DNA of 41,379 bases. It comes from a virus. The notes beneath the pieces are model-generated. The model made no database searches, had not been told where the DNA came from, and was given only the letters and a program-made list of their open reading frames with translations. Shown here one piece after another: positions 6,731 to 12,288 of this stretch. The stretch lies in the IMG/VR virus record IMGVR_UViG_3300046506_000212, positions 1 to 41,379 of that record; one strand, given 5' to 3'. The stretch's first letter is position 1; each line of letters starts with the position of its first letter. The translations under genes were made by a program, and so were the position numbers.

Positions 6731-6743
6731 CGTGACCGTAACG
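6731..6743. repeat. Dispersed palindrome, one mismatch (CGTGAC-C-GTAACG)
   Basis: Directly after the stop of the 381-aa gene and before the hicAB promoter; spacer C, one arm mismatch. Confidence 0.55.
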
Positions 6744-6755
6744 GGGAAAATCAAT

Positions 6756-6796
6756 GCATCACAAGTGTTGCCATGGCATCACAAGTGATGCATAAT
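6756..6796 (+). promoter_or_regulatory. hicAB promoter with two HicB-type operators
   Basis: Two imperfectly identical palindromes 20 bp apart, GCATCAC-AA-GTGTTGC (6756-6771) and GCATCAC-AA-GTGATGC (6776-6791), overlie a promoter TTGCCA (6768-6773), 17 bp, CATAAT (6791-6796). The operators cover both promoter elements, the classic autorepression layout for an antitoxin with a DNA-binding domain. Confidence 0.85.
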
Positions 6797-6826
6797 GGCT
6801 CTACCGAAACAGCAAGGACGGAAGCA

Positions 6827-7009
6827 ATGAAGTGCAGCGAGTTTCGGCGGTGGTTAACGGCTCAAGGCGCAACGTTTAAACATGCCAAGGGCAGTCATTG
6901 GAAGGTGTACGTCAATGACAAAATGACCATCTTTGCGGACCACGGGGCGAAGGAAATGCACGAAGGGCTCCGCAAATCGACCATCAAACAACTGGGCCTC
7001 AAGGACTGA
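6827..7009 (+). CDS. hicA: HicA-type mRNA interferase toxin
   Basis: A 60-residue HicA protein with the double-stranded-RNA-binding-like fold: KCSEFRRWLTAQGATF, then the G-S-H catalytic motif with His24 (KGSHWKVYVND), and a C-terminal GLRKSTIKQLGL helix, all family hallmarks. It blocks translation by cleaving mRNA unless bound by HicB. Start ATG 6827 fits the family N-terminus (MKCSEF) with AAGGA upstream. The gene precedes the antitoxin, the usual hic order. Confidence 0.93.
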   Translation: MKCSEFRRWLTAQGATFKHAKGSHWKVYVNDKMTIFADHGAKEMHEGLRKSTIKQLGLKD

Positions 7010-7042
7010 GGCCCGGTTGTACCCCTGACCGGTGAGGCCTTT

Positions 7043-7468
7043 ATGTATCAGTACCCGTTGGAGCTGCACCACGAAGCCACTGGCGTGTGGCTGTCGTGCC
7101 CGGACGTGCCGGAGTTCAACGCCTCCGGCGACACCCTGGACGAGGCCCTGGACGAAGTGAGCAACGGCATGGAGGCGGCGCTGTCGCTGTACGTCGACCA
7201 GCGCCGCAAGATCCCGGCCGCCTCGGTCGAGGCCAGCGGTCAAGCGCTGGTCGTGCGTCTGCCCGCGTTGACCGTGGCCAAGGTCATGCTCTGGAATACC
7301 CTCTGCGACGAGGGCGTCAGTCGTGCCGAGCTGGCCCGGCGCATGGGCTGCACGCGGCAGATGGTCGACCGCCTTGTCGACTTCCTGCATACCTCGAAAA
7401 TCGAGCAGGTGGAGCGCGCCCTGGGCCACTTGGGGCGGCGGCTGTCGATCAGTGTCGAGGCGGCGTAG
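7043..7468 (+). CDS. hicB: HicB-type antitoxin with C-terminal helix-turn-helix
   Basis: A 141-residue HicB antitoxin. The N-terminal partial RNase-H-like fold (YPLELHHEATGVWLSCPDVPEFNAS, then GDTLDEALDEVSNGMEAAL) binds HicA. The C-terminal helix-turn-helix (VSRAELARRMGCTRQMVDRLVDF) should bind the two operators upstream of hicA. It starts 33 bp after hicA. The pair would act as an addiction module that stabilises the plasmid prophage, and HicAB pairs can also limit superinfecting phages. The assignment is firm. Confidence 0.93.
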   Translation: MYQYPLELHHEATGVWLSCPDVPEFNASGDTLDEALDEVSNGMEAALSLYVDQRRKIPAASVEASGQALVVRLPALTVAKVMLWNTLCDEGVSRAELARRMGCTRQMVDRLVDFLHTSKIEQVERALGHLGRRLSISVEAA

Positions 7469-7723
7469 TCACGGCGGCGGCGCCCGGAATTTCTCTCGTC
7501 TGATCGCCTGACGCAGCCAATAGATGGCAACCATGTGCCCGCCGACGTCGCGGTGCCACGCCTGTTCAATGCTGTCGGCCAGCCCGTCCAGTTCGGCCAG
7601 GACGTGCCGGTAACGCATGATTTCCAGGGTCATGCGGCGCACGTCCGGGTCGCGGTTGTTGGCGTAAATCCGCCGCAATTCGTAGACGCTGACCGGCTCG
7701 AAGGGCGGCAGTTTGTCGGCCAT
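7469..7723 (-). CDS. LexA-controlled conserved hypothetical protein (84 aa)
   Basis: Leftward 84-residue protein whose stop directly abuts the hicB stop. It begins MADKLPPFEPVSVYELRRIY and is predicted mostly helical (DPDVRRMTLEIMRYRHVLAEL, then SIEQAW and MVAIYWLRQAIRREKF). ATG 7723 has AGGTG 7 nt upstream; the longer reading frame starting further upstream would run through the LexA box. The box at 7736-7755 lies between transcription start region and start codon. It is the only leftward gene in this block. Function unknown; one of two candidates for an SOS-induced anti-repressor. Confidence 0.7.
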   Translation of the reverse strand: MADKLPPFEPVSVYELRRIYANNRDPDVRRMTLEIMRYRHVLAELDGLADSIEQAWHRDVGGHMVAIYWLRQAIRREKFRAPPP

Positions 7724-7735
7724 GGCGCACCTGTT

Positions 7736-7755
7736 GACTGTTTGGATATACAGTA
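7736..7755 (-). promoter_or_regulatory. LexA (SOS) box upstream of the 84-aa gene
   Basis: Read on the minus strand, TACTGTATATCCAAACAGTC: CTG-N10-CAG core (plus-strand 7738-7753) and 17 of 20 consensus matches. It lies 12 bp before the leftward ATG and within the divergent intergenic region with the gene at 7809, so LexA could affect both. Confidence 0.8.
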
Positions 7756-7808
7756 TTGTGCCATAGGTGCCGCCGTCCGGCCGCGCCGCCGATAAAAGGA
7801 ATCCCCCC

Positions 7809-8057
7809 ATGCCAACCGAGCCAACCCCCGCTGACCGCCGCGCCCAGGTGCTGGCGGATCTGCACGAAGCCATTAGCGACAAGGCCGCGTTGCTTGCGGA
7901 CCCCGAGGGGCATACGCGGGCCGTGACCGAGCGCTGTAAGGCGGCCTATGCCCAAGGCCTGATCGATGCCGACGACCAGTGCGAACAGCTCGAATGGATC
8001 GATGCGGGCTACGCCTGGGCGGTCGAGGAACTTATTACCCAAGGCGTGATTGAGTAG
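7809..8057 (+). CDS. Small hypothetical protein (82 aa)
   Basis: Acidic, helical 82-residue protein (ADRRAQVLADLHEAISDKAALL, and a C-terminal CEQLEWIDAGYAWAVEELITQG). Diverges from the SOS-controlled 84-aa gene. No family recognised. A palindromic operator lies 6 bp after its stop. Confidence 0.65.
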   Translation: MPTEPTPADRRAQVLADLHEAISDKAALLADPEGHTRAVTERCKAAYAQGLIDADDQCEQLEWIDAGYAWAVEELITQGVIE

Positions 8058-8063
8058 CCTTGC

Positions 8064-8113
8064 GAGAATAGGCAATCTTGCCTATTCTCTTGCATTAGGC
8101 AATTCTGCCTATT
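8064..8113. promoter_or_regulatory. Two operator-like palindromes
   Basis: Arms GAGAATAGGCAA and TTGCCTATTCTC form a perfect 12-bp inverted repeat around TC (8064-8089). A weaker copy, ATTAGGCA-ATTC-TGCCTATT (8094-8113), follows. They share the half-site TAGGCA and lie directly before a small helix-turn-helix gene, which probably binds them. The first could also act as a transcript-end hairpin for the upstream gene. Confidence 0.75.
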
Positions 8114-8130
8114 GGTAAGAGATTGACCCG

Positions 8131-8394
8131 ATGGACAACCGCGAGCGCTACCGGCAATTGCTGAAAGCCCACGGCATTACCCAAGCGAAAAGCGCGGTGC
8201 TGATTACCGCCGTGACCACGCGCCCGTGCTCAGAGCGCACGGTGCGCTCTTGGCTCAATGACCCGGATAAGCCCAGTTCCAGCCCGTGCCCGGCGTGGGC
8301 CGTGGCGGCCCTGGAAAAGGCCGTCAAGTACATGCAGCAAGCCCTGGCGCAGCGCGCCCAGGCCCATCCCCAGGACAAGGAAACCCCGCCATGA
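8131..8394 (+). CDS. Small helix-turn-helix DNA-binding protein (87 aa)
   Basis: An 87-residue protein with an Xre-like region: RERYRQLLKAHGITQAKSAV, then CSERTVRSWLNDPDKPSSS, where the TVRSW helix looks like a recognition helix, followed by CPAWAVAALEKAV. The two palindromes just upstream make autoregulation likely. Its stop overlaps the next start (ATGA), so the two are translationally coupled. Target genes beyond its own operon are unknown. Confidence 0.7.
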   Translation: MDNRERYRQLLKAHGITQAKSAVLITAVTTRPCSERTVRSWLNDPDKPSSSPCPAWAVAALEKAVKYMQQALAQRAQAHPQDKETPP

Positions 8395-8603
8395 CTCCGG
8401 CGCAATCGAAACGCTTTAATAAGCTGTGCAAGGATCTGCGCGCCTTGCTTGAGGAACTGGAGGCCGAGCACCCGGATGTGGTGCTGTTCGCTGAGGACAG
8501 TTGCTTAGCGCTGTACGACTGGCCCGAGGACGAAGACCGGCGCCCGGATGAATCTTTTTCTGACACCCAGTACATCGGCAATGTCAGCGGTGGCGGCCGG
8601 TAG
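8391..8603 (+). CDS. Small acidic hypothetical protein (70 aa)
   Basis: A 70-residue protein with a basic N-terminal helix (KRFNKLCKDLRALLEELEAEH) and a highly acidic second half (LYDWPEDEDRRPDESFSD). It overlaps the helix-turn-helix gene by 4 bp. Acidic small early phage proteins are sometimes DNA mimics that block host defences, but this is only a possibility. Confidence 0.6.
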   Translation: MTPAQSKRFNKLCKDLRALLEELEAEHPDVVLFAEDSCLALYDWPEDEDRRPDESFSDTQYIGNVSGGGR

Positions 8604-8609
8604 TCGGCC

Positions 8610-8623
8610 CGTTACGCATAACG
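8610..8623. repeat. Dispersed palindrome, one mismatch (CGTTAC-GC-ATAACG)
   Basis: Intergenic copy between the 70-aa and 77-aa genes; 11 of 12 arm positions. Confidence 0.6.
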
Positions 8624-8643
8624 AACGACAAGGAAACCCCGCA

Positions 8644-8877
8644 ATGACTGGAATTAATACGAGTTGTCACAGCGTCATGGTGCAAAAGGCTCGCGCTACG
8701 GGCTTTGAGTGCGAGTTGTATGGCAGTGAACTGGAAGCCGGTTTGCAGTTGCTTTGGCAGCATTTGGTTCATGCCCCTGATGGCGCCAAGGCGCTGGCCG
8801 CGCTGCGTGCGCAAATGGACATTGACTGGGCGCTGTTTGAGAACGAGCTGGCCGACGAGGCGGCCGCCCAGGGGTAG
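8644..8877 (+). CDS. Small hypothetical protein (77 aa)
   Basis: Predicted alpha/beta then helical protein with MVQKARATGFECELYGSELE and a C-terminal acidic helix (QMDIDWALFENELADEAA). ATG 8644 follows an AAGGAAA ribosome binding site. It is the last gene before a terminator. Not recognised. Confidence 0.6.
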   Translation: MTGINTSCHSVMVQKARATGFECELYGSELEAGLQLLWQHLVHAPDGAKALAALRAQMDIDWALFENELADEAAAQG

Positions 8878-8915
8878 CCCGGCGACGTACCCATAACGCC
8901 ACTTATGTTCAATAG

Positions 8916-8950
8916 GCCCCGTCATTTCGAGAGAAGTCGCGGGGCTTTTT
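8916..8950 (+). terminator. Terminator closing the small-gene operon
   Basis: GCCCCG (8916-8921) pairs with CGGGGC (8940-8945) around an 18-nt loop, followed by TTTTT. Ends transcription from 8131-8877. Confidence 0.7.
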
Positions 8951-8964
8951 GTCGTCTGCTGTTT

Positions 8965-9008
8965 ATCACTTTGCCGTAAAGTGATGTATCATTTTGCCAT
9001 AAAGTGAT
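8965..9008. promoter_or_regulatory. Twin 21-bp operator-like palindromes
   Basis: 8965-8985 has arms ATCACTTT and AAAGTGAT around GCCGT; 8988-9008 has ATCATTTT and AAAGTGAT around GCCAT. The copies are 23 bp apart (about two helical turns), 35 bp before the ATG at 9044. The protein that binds them is not obvious; no neighbouring gene is a clear repressor. Confidence 0.75.
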
Positions 9009-9043
9009 TTTACGCAGACCCCAACCCCCAGGACGACCCCGCC

Positions 9044-9490
9044 ATGAGCATCGAGCAAGGCAACGGCCCCGACGCCGAATATCGGTTTTTCGTTTACGAC
9101 CCCCAAGACGGCGAATTCACCTACTACAAGACCGCCGAGGCCCGCGACCAGGGCGCCGAGGCCGTGATTAATCTGTTCCTCGACGACGGCTGGGACGAGC
9201 TGGTGGAGCAGGTCGTGGCCGGTGAGCTGACGCACCTGTGCGTACAGGTCGGCCGCCAGGACCGCCCGGACGCCGCCGAGTTGGACGCCGAGGGCCGCGA
9301 CAAAGAGGGCCAGCACTGGGGTGACTTTAAGTACGTCTGCAATTACGCACTGGAGGCCCTGCCGCCCGCGCCTGAAGCGTTTTCGACGGTCGTCACGACG
9401 GCCGGGGCCGAGTTGGTGGAGCAGTACCAGGGCATTCCCGGTACGGCGTTTCAGGCGTTCAACGCCAAAGCCTGCGCGGGGGATCTGTAA
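9044..9490 (+). CDS. Hypothetical protein (148 aa)
   Basis: Acidic alpha/beta protein: RFFVYDPQDGEFTYYKTAEA, then INLFLDDGWDELVEQVVAGE, a strand LTHLCVQVGRQDRPD and a C-terminal helical part. The modular hydrophobic pattern suggests a folded cytosolic domain. It is the first gene of an operon of overlapping genes running to 10947 under the twin operators. No family recognised. Confidence 0.65.
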   Translation: MSIEQGNGPDAEYRFFVYDPQDGEFTYYKTAEARDQGAEAVINLFLDDGWDELVEQVVAGELTHLCVQVGRQDRPDAAELDAEGRDKEGQHWGDFKYVCNYALEALPPAPEAFSTVVTTAGAELVEQYQGIPGTAFQAFNAKACAGDL

Positions 9491-9805
9491 ATGTCCGTTC
9501 CTGATCTGATCTTGCCGAGCGTGACCGTCGAAGGCGGCGAGCTGGTCATCCGTATCGCCGTCGACACGCTTTGTCATGCTGTCACCATGGGTGATAACTG
9601 GCCGGTCGACTACAAGGGCGAATCGCGGGCGACCATCGTCAATAAGCCTCTGTTCGCGCATGAGCTGGCCGCACAGTTGCTCAATGAAAATGAGCAGGGC
9701 GATACGCCGTTGCATTTCCTGTTCGATGACGCGGCGCTGGTCCTGATCGAGGCGGGCAGCGAAGCGGTAGAGCTGCACGAAGACGCCGAAGGGGACGATC
9801 AGTAA
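9491..9805 (+). CDS. Hypothetical acidic protein (104 aa)
   Basis: Starts one base after the previous stop. The first half is beta-rich (VTVEGGELVIRIAVDTLCHAV), the middle reads KPLFAHELAAQLLNENEQGD, and the end is strongly acidic (LHEDAEGDDQ). Its last base overlaps the next ATG, so the block is translationally coupled. Not recognised. Confidence 0.65.
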   Translation: MSVPDLILPSVTVEGGELVIRIAVDTLCHAVTMGDNWPVDYKGESRATIVNKPLFAHELAAQLLNENEQGDTPLHFLFDDAALVLIEAGSEAVELHEDAEGDDQ

Positions 9806-10152
9806 TGAGCGAAGTCGTGGATATCGACGAGCAGGTCACGCAGCTATTCGAGGCCCTGGGCGACATTGAGGGCGATGCCGCCATGGTGCCCGCGCTGCTG
9901 GTCCATGCCGACCGCCTGCGCGCCCTGGCCGCTGCCTGCGAGCAGACCGAACTGTTCCGCCAGTCGGCCGAGCAATACGCCGCATTTCAGATTCAAATTG
10001 AAGTGGACCACGAACCGGCTGACCGGCTGTACGCGACGTGGGTGCATTTCCTTGACCGGGCGCTTGAAGCCCCGACCGATCTGCATAGGCTGGCGGCGGT
10101 GCGTATCTGCCTGCCGCTGGTGGCGCATTATCTGCCCAAGGTGTCCGTATGA
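9805..10152 (+). CDS. Hypothetical helical protein (115 aa)
   Basis: Almost entirely helical and acidic (DEQVTQLFEALGDIEGDAAM, LRALAAACEQTELFRQSAEQ, LYATWVHFLDRALEAPTDL). It overlaps the next gene by 4 bp. No DNA-binding motif or membrane segment is seen. Confidence 0.65.
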   Translation: MSEVVDIDEQVTQLFEALGDIEGDAAMVPALLVHADRLRALAAACEQTELFRQSAEQYAAFQIQIEVDHEPADRLYATWVHFLDRALEAPTDLHRLAAVRICLPLVAHYLPKVSV

Positions 10153-10415
10153 GCCTGACTGCCCGGCAGCAACAAATATTGGAGTGGATCGATCAGGGCA
10201 ATAACGCGGACGTATTGAACGTCGATTTCGAAGAGTTCCTTCACCTGAAGTTGGGCGGTATCAGCCTTAAAACCGCCATGAAGGACGTACGGCATCTTTA
10301 TGCCGAAGGATGGTTGCGGCGCTCTGCAATGGCTACCGGCATGCCGTTTGCGGGTGGTGCAAAATGGGTGCGCAGCTACGTTTCGAAAAACAAAGTATTC
10401 GGCGTGTCGCGGTGA
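10149..10415 (+). CDS. Putative small winged-helix protein (88 aa)
   Basis: SLTARQQQILEWIDQGNNAD, followed by LKLGGISLKTAMKDVRHLYAEGWLRR, reads as a winged-helix fold with a helix-turn-helix centred on residues 35-50, and the C-terminus is basic. It may be a small regulator of this operon and is a candidate binder of the twin palindromes at 8965-9008, but no proof is visible. Confidence 0.55.
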   Translation: MSLTARQQQILEWIDQGNNADVLNVDFEEFLHLKLGGISLKTAMKDVRHLYAEGWLRRSAMATGMPFAGGAKWVRSYVSKNKVFGVSR

Positions 10416-10690
10416 GTGCTGCCCTCAAGCGCCCCCAGGCCACAGCAGTGCAGTGGCGCGCCGCTAAGGCGGTGTTGGGCCAGCAGGTCGCCGCCGTTGA
10501 GCGAGCGGACAGTCTGGAGCAGGTCAAGCACCTGCAGGACGTTGCCTTAGATTGGATCAATAGCTTGCTCGCCCTGGGCCTGTCGTCCGGCGCGGCCAGT
10601 CACTACCGGGCGGCCCTGCGTGTCGTCGTGCGCGCAACGCGGCGCCGCCTTAACGAAAGCGTTACCGTAACGAAGGAGACAATTGCATGA
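10412..10690 (+). CDS. Hypothetical helical protein, GTG start (92 aa)
   Basis: GTG 10412 overlaps the preceding stop (GTGA), and the 92-residue product is basic and helical (WRAAKAVLGQQVAAVERAD, WINSLLALGLSSGAASHYRA, LRVVVRATRRRL). An ATG further upstream (10310) would overlap the previous gene by 100 bp and is rejected. It contains a perfect dispersed palindrome near its end. Not recognised. Confidence 0.55.
   Translation: MSAALKRPQATAVQWRAAKAVLGQQVAAVERADSLEQVKHLQDVALDWINSLLALGLSSGAASHYRAALRVVVRATRRRLNESVTVTKETIA
10660..10672. repeat. Dispersed palindrome CGTTAC-C-GTAACG
   Basis: Perfect arms with a 1-nt spacer, just before the ribosome binding site (AAGGAG) of the 86-aa gene. Confidence 0.8.
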
Positions 10691-10947
10691 ATCAGGATCT
10701 GACGCGCCCGCTCCGGGCTTTTTGGGTAGGTGACTACGACATTTTCGCCGCGTTCGACGAGGCTCAGGCATTGCGCCTGGGCAACGTTTGGGCCATGGAC
10801 CCCGAGACGTTTGCAGAGGATGAGGTGGAGGAAGTTTCCGCCGAGACGCTGGGCGAGCCAGTGGCGAAAGACTTTCCAGACGTGACCCTTCGCGGCCTTC
10901 TGTATGCCATGAAAGAGCCGGGACATATGGCGGGTTATGAGCGCTGA
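10687..10947 (+). CDS. Hypothetical acidic protein (86 aa)
   Basis: Begins MNQDLTRPLRAFWVGDYDIF and has an acidic centre (ETFAEDEVEEVSAETLGE). It overlaps the preceding stop (ATGA) and has AAGGAG upstream. Last gene of the coupled 9044-10947 operon. Not recognised; the acidic composition makes it one of several candidates for a host-factor inhibitor. Confidence 0.6.
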   Translation: MNQDLTRPLRAFWVGDYDIFAAFDEAQALRLGNVWAMDPETFAEDEVEEVSAETLGEPVAKDFPDVTLRGLLYAMKEPGHMAGYER

Positions 10948-11030
10948 TCGGTGCGTAGGCCTGGCTACGGCTGGACAAAGGCCGGGTCTGCCTTCAGGCT
11001 CTCGCCGCGCTGACTGACAACGAGGTTTGA

Positions 11031-11078
11031 ATGGGCGAGAAAATGTATACGGTCGCTGAATTTGCTGGGCTGTCCTGA
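11031..11078 (+). pseudogene. 15-codon frame ending in TGA, in frame with the next gene
   Basis: ATG 11031 follows a GAGG ribosome binding site and encodes MGEKMYTVAEFAGLS, then TGA (11076-11078), one sense codon, and the ATG at 11082 in the same frame. The YTVAEFAGLS segment looks like the first helix of an excisionase/MerR-type winged helix. Either the ancestral gene started at 11031 and was interrupted by a nonsense codon, or this is a leader peptide. A sequencing error is also possible. Confidence 0.4.
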
Positions 11079-11081
11079 CTC

Positions 11082-11339
11082 ATGTCTGGCTGGTCCGCAA
11101 AGGACGCCATTTATGAAGATGACCTTCGGCGCTACGTTGAACAGCACATTGTCCGCGAAGTGCTGGTGAGCCGCTTCGAGGGCGGCGAGTGGTGCTTGTG
11201 CGTGCGCCTGGGCGGTCCCACGTCGCGGTGGATTCCGGTTCGCTCACAGCGCGAGACGGTGCGTACCTGGGCAAGTCTGGACACGCTGACCAAGTGGGCC
11301 GACCGTTTAGGCCTGCGCGGTTATGCGTTGCAGATGTGA
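11082..11339 (+). CDS. Hypothetical protein (85 aa), possibly 5-prime truncated
   Basis: Begins MSGWSAKDAIYEDDLRRYVE and continues with a beta-rich part (VLVSRFEGGEWCLCVRLGG, then RWIPVRSQRETVRTWASLD). In frame upstream, past a TGA, lies a ribosome binding site and a helix-turn-helix-like start, so the present product may be the remainder of a longer DNA-binding protein. ATG 11082 has no good ribosome binding site. Its stop codon lies inside a repeated palindrome (11335-11348). Confidence 0.5.
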   Translation: MSGWSAKDAIYEDDLRRYVEQHIVREVLVSRFEGGEWCLCVRLGGPTSRWIPVRSQRETVRTWASLDTLTKWADRLGLRGYALQM

Positions 11340-11348
11340 CATGTCACA
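11335..11348. repeat. Palindrome TGTGACATGTCACA (copy 1)
   Basis: Perfect 14-bp palindrome that contains the stop codon of the 85-aa gene. With flanks, it shares a 17-base match (ATGTGACATGTCACAAG) with copy 4 at 19949. Confidence 0.8.
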
Positions 11349-11484
11349 AGCGCAGATTGCGCCGCGAAGTATTAGGCTATTCCCTCTGCGTACATCGATC
11401 CCCGCACCCCGTTATCCCTGACGGCCTGTCGGCCGGTGGTGGGGTTGTCCCACACGCTATCCCACACACTGACGCACAAATAAG

Positions 11485-11508
11485 AAGCCCCGCAAGTAGC
11501 GGGGCTTT
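11485..11508. terminator. Bidirectional terminator between convergent genes
   Basis: AAGCCCCGC-AAGTA-GCGGGGCTT with flanking A and T residues, between the rightward 85-aa gene and the leftward LuxR-type gene. It ends both transcripts. Confidence 0.85.
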
Positions 11509-11917
11509 AGGCGACGGCTCGCAGTGGAGGCCCGCCAGCCGGTGAGGTTGAGTTACGCGAGCAGCGTGACGTTTCCGTCATCGTTCTATCACGGCGGTGC
11601 CTACTGGGCCTTGTGCAGTCGTTCTCAATCTCAAACACTGCGGCGATGCACAGTAGCATGCACAGCGCTTGGGGGATGAGAACGCCCAAGGTAAAGGCGC
11701 GGGTGATCATGTGGACTTTGTTGCGTGCGCCTAGCTTGGCCATGATGGCCGATTCAACTTGGCGCATGCTTACCGGGTCAATGTCCAAGTGCTGCGCGAT
11801 GATGGGGGTGGGCACGCCGTCTGCCAGCCTGACCAGCACGTTCAATTCTTGATTGGATAGGTGCTGACCCGGCAGGCCTATTACTTCGTCGCCCACGATA
11901 GTGGCTTGTGCGGTCAT
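11507..11917 (-). CDS. LuxR-type helix-turn-helix protein with membrane-like segment
   Basis: A 136-residue protein with a GerE/LuxR-type DNA-binding domain: LSNQELNVLVRLADGVPTPI, IIAQHLDIDPVSMRQVESAI and MAKLGARNKVHMITRAFTLG (residues 20-79). It continues into a hydrophobic stretch (VLIPQALCMLLCIAAVF) that could be a membrane anchor, then an Arg/Ser-rich tail. There is no receiver or autoinducer domain. It is the third leftward gene behind the CI-like repressor, so it may be expressed in the lysogen. A lysogenic conversion or immunity function is possible. Confidence 0.7.
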   Translation of the reverse strand: MTAQATIVGDEVIGLPGQHLSNQELNVLVRLADGVPTPIIAQHLDIDPVSMRQVESAIMAKLGARNKVHMITRAFTLGVLIPQALCMLLCIAAVFEIENDCTRPSRHRRDRTMTETSRCSRNSTSPAGGPPLRAVA

Positions 11918-11944
11918 TGTTCGTGCTTCCTTGCGCGGATGAGG

Positions 11945-12196
11945 TTAGGCGGCGTGAACGGCGGCCTGAAGGGCTATTAGCTTGTCGCGCAACATGTGTA
12001 TGAGCGCGTGTATGTCCTCGGCGTTTTCGACAGTCACGGCGCCTTCATAGATAGACAGGCTTGCGATTGCGCCAATCCCTGAACACATGGCAATCGAGCT
12101 GCCAATGGCAGCGAATAGATGCTGTTTGCGTTCAAGGGGGAGGGTGTCAGTGTTCTGGTTTTGAGTGAGGGTTTTACTGCTGCTGCCATGCTGCAT
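11945..12196 (-). CDS. Hypothetical protein downstream of the repressor (83 aa)
   Basis: Leftward 83-residue protein with a polar N-terminus and a hydrophobic alanine/isoleucine segment (FAAIGSSIAMCSGIGAIASL) followed by helix DIHALIHMLRDKLIALQAAV. The start at 12196 is chosen because the longer start at 12271 would place the CI-type operator (12227-12250) inside the gene. It sits between the repressor and the LuxR-type gene. Function unknown. Confidence 0.55.
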   Translation of the reverse strand: MQHGSSSKTLTQNQNTDTLPLERKQHLFAAIGSSIAMCSGIGAIASLSIYEGAVTVENAEDIHALIHMLRDKLIALQAAVHAA

Positions 12197-12226
12197 GGTT
12201 GTGGGCCTTGCGAATCCTATGTGTAC

Positions 12227-12250
12227 GTGTAATGTTACACATAAAGTGGA
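12227..12250. promoter_or_regulatory. CI-type operator upstream of the 83-aa gene
   Basis: TACACATAAAGTGGA (12236-12250) matches the 15-bp operator TACAC-N5-GTGTA with one mismatch. A further GTGTA half-site lies 4 bp to the left (12227-12231), repeating the three-half-site layout seen at 13019-13042. Confidence 0.6.
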
Positions 12251-12288
12251 ATCCACGACAGCGAAAAGCATGGCCTTGTGACATTATT

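Noticed and set aside
11335-11348. Identification of TGTGACATGTCACA as a CRP/Vfr or matS site
   Set aside because: Half-site spacing is 2 bp shorter than CRP/Vfr and 1 bp shorter than matS, so only the palindrome itself is claimed.
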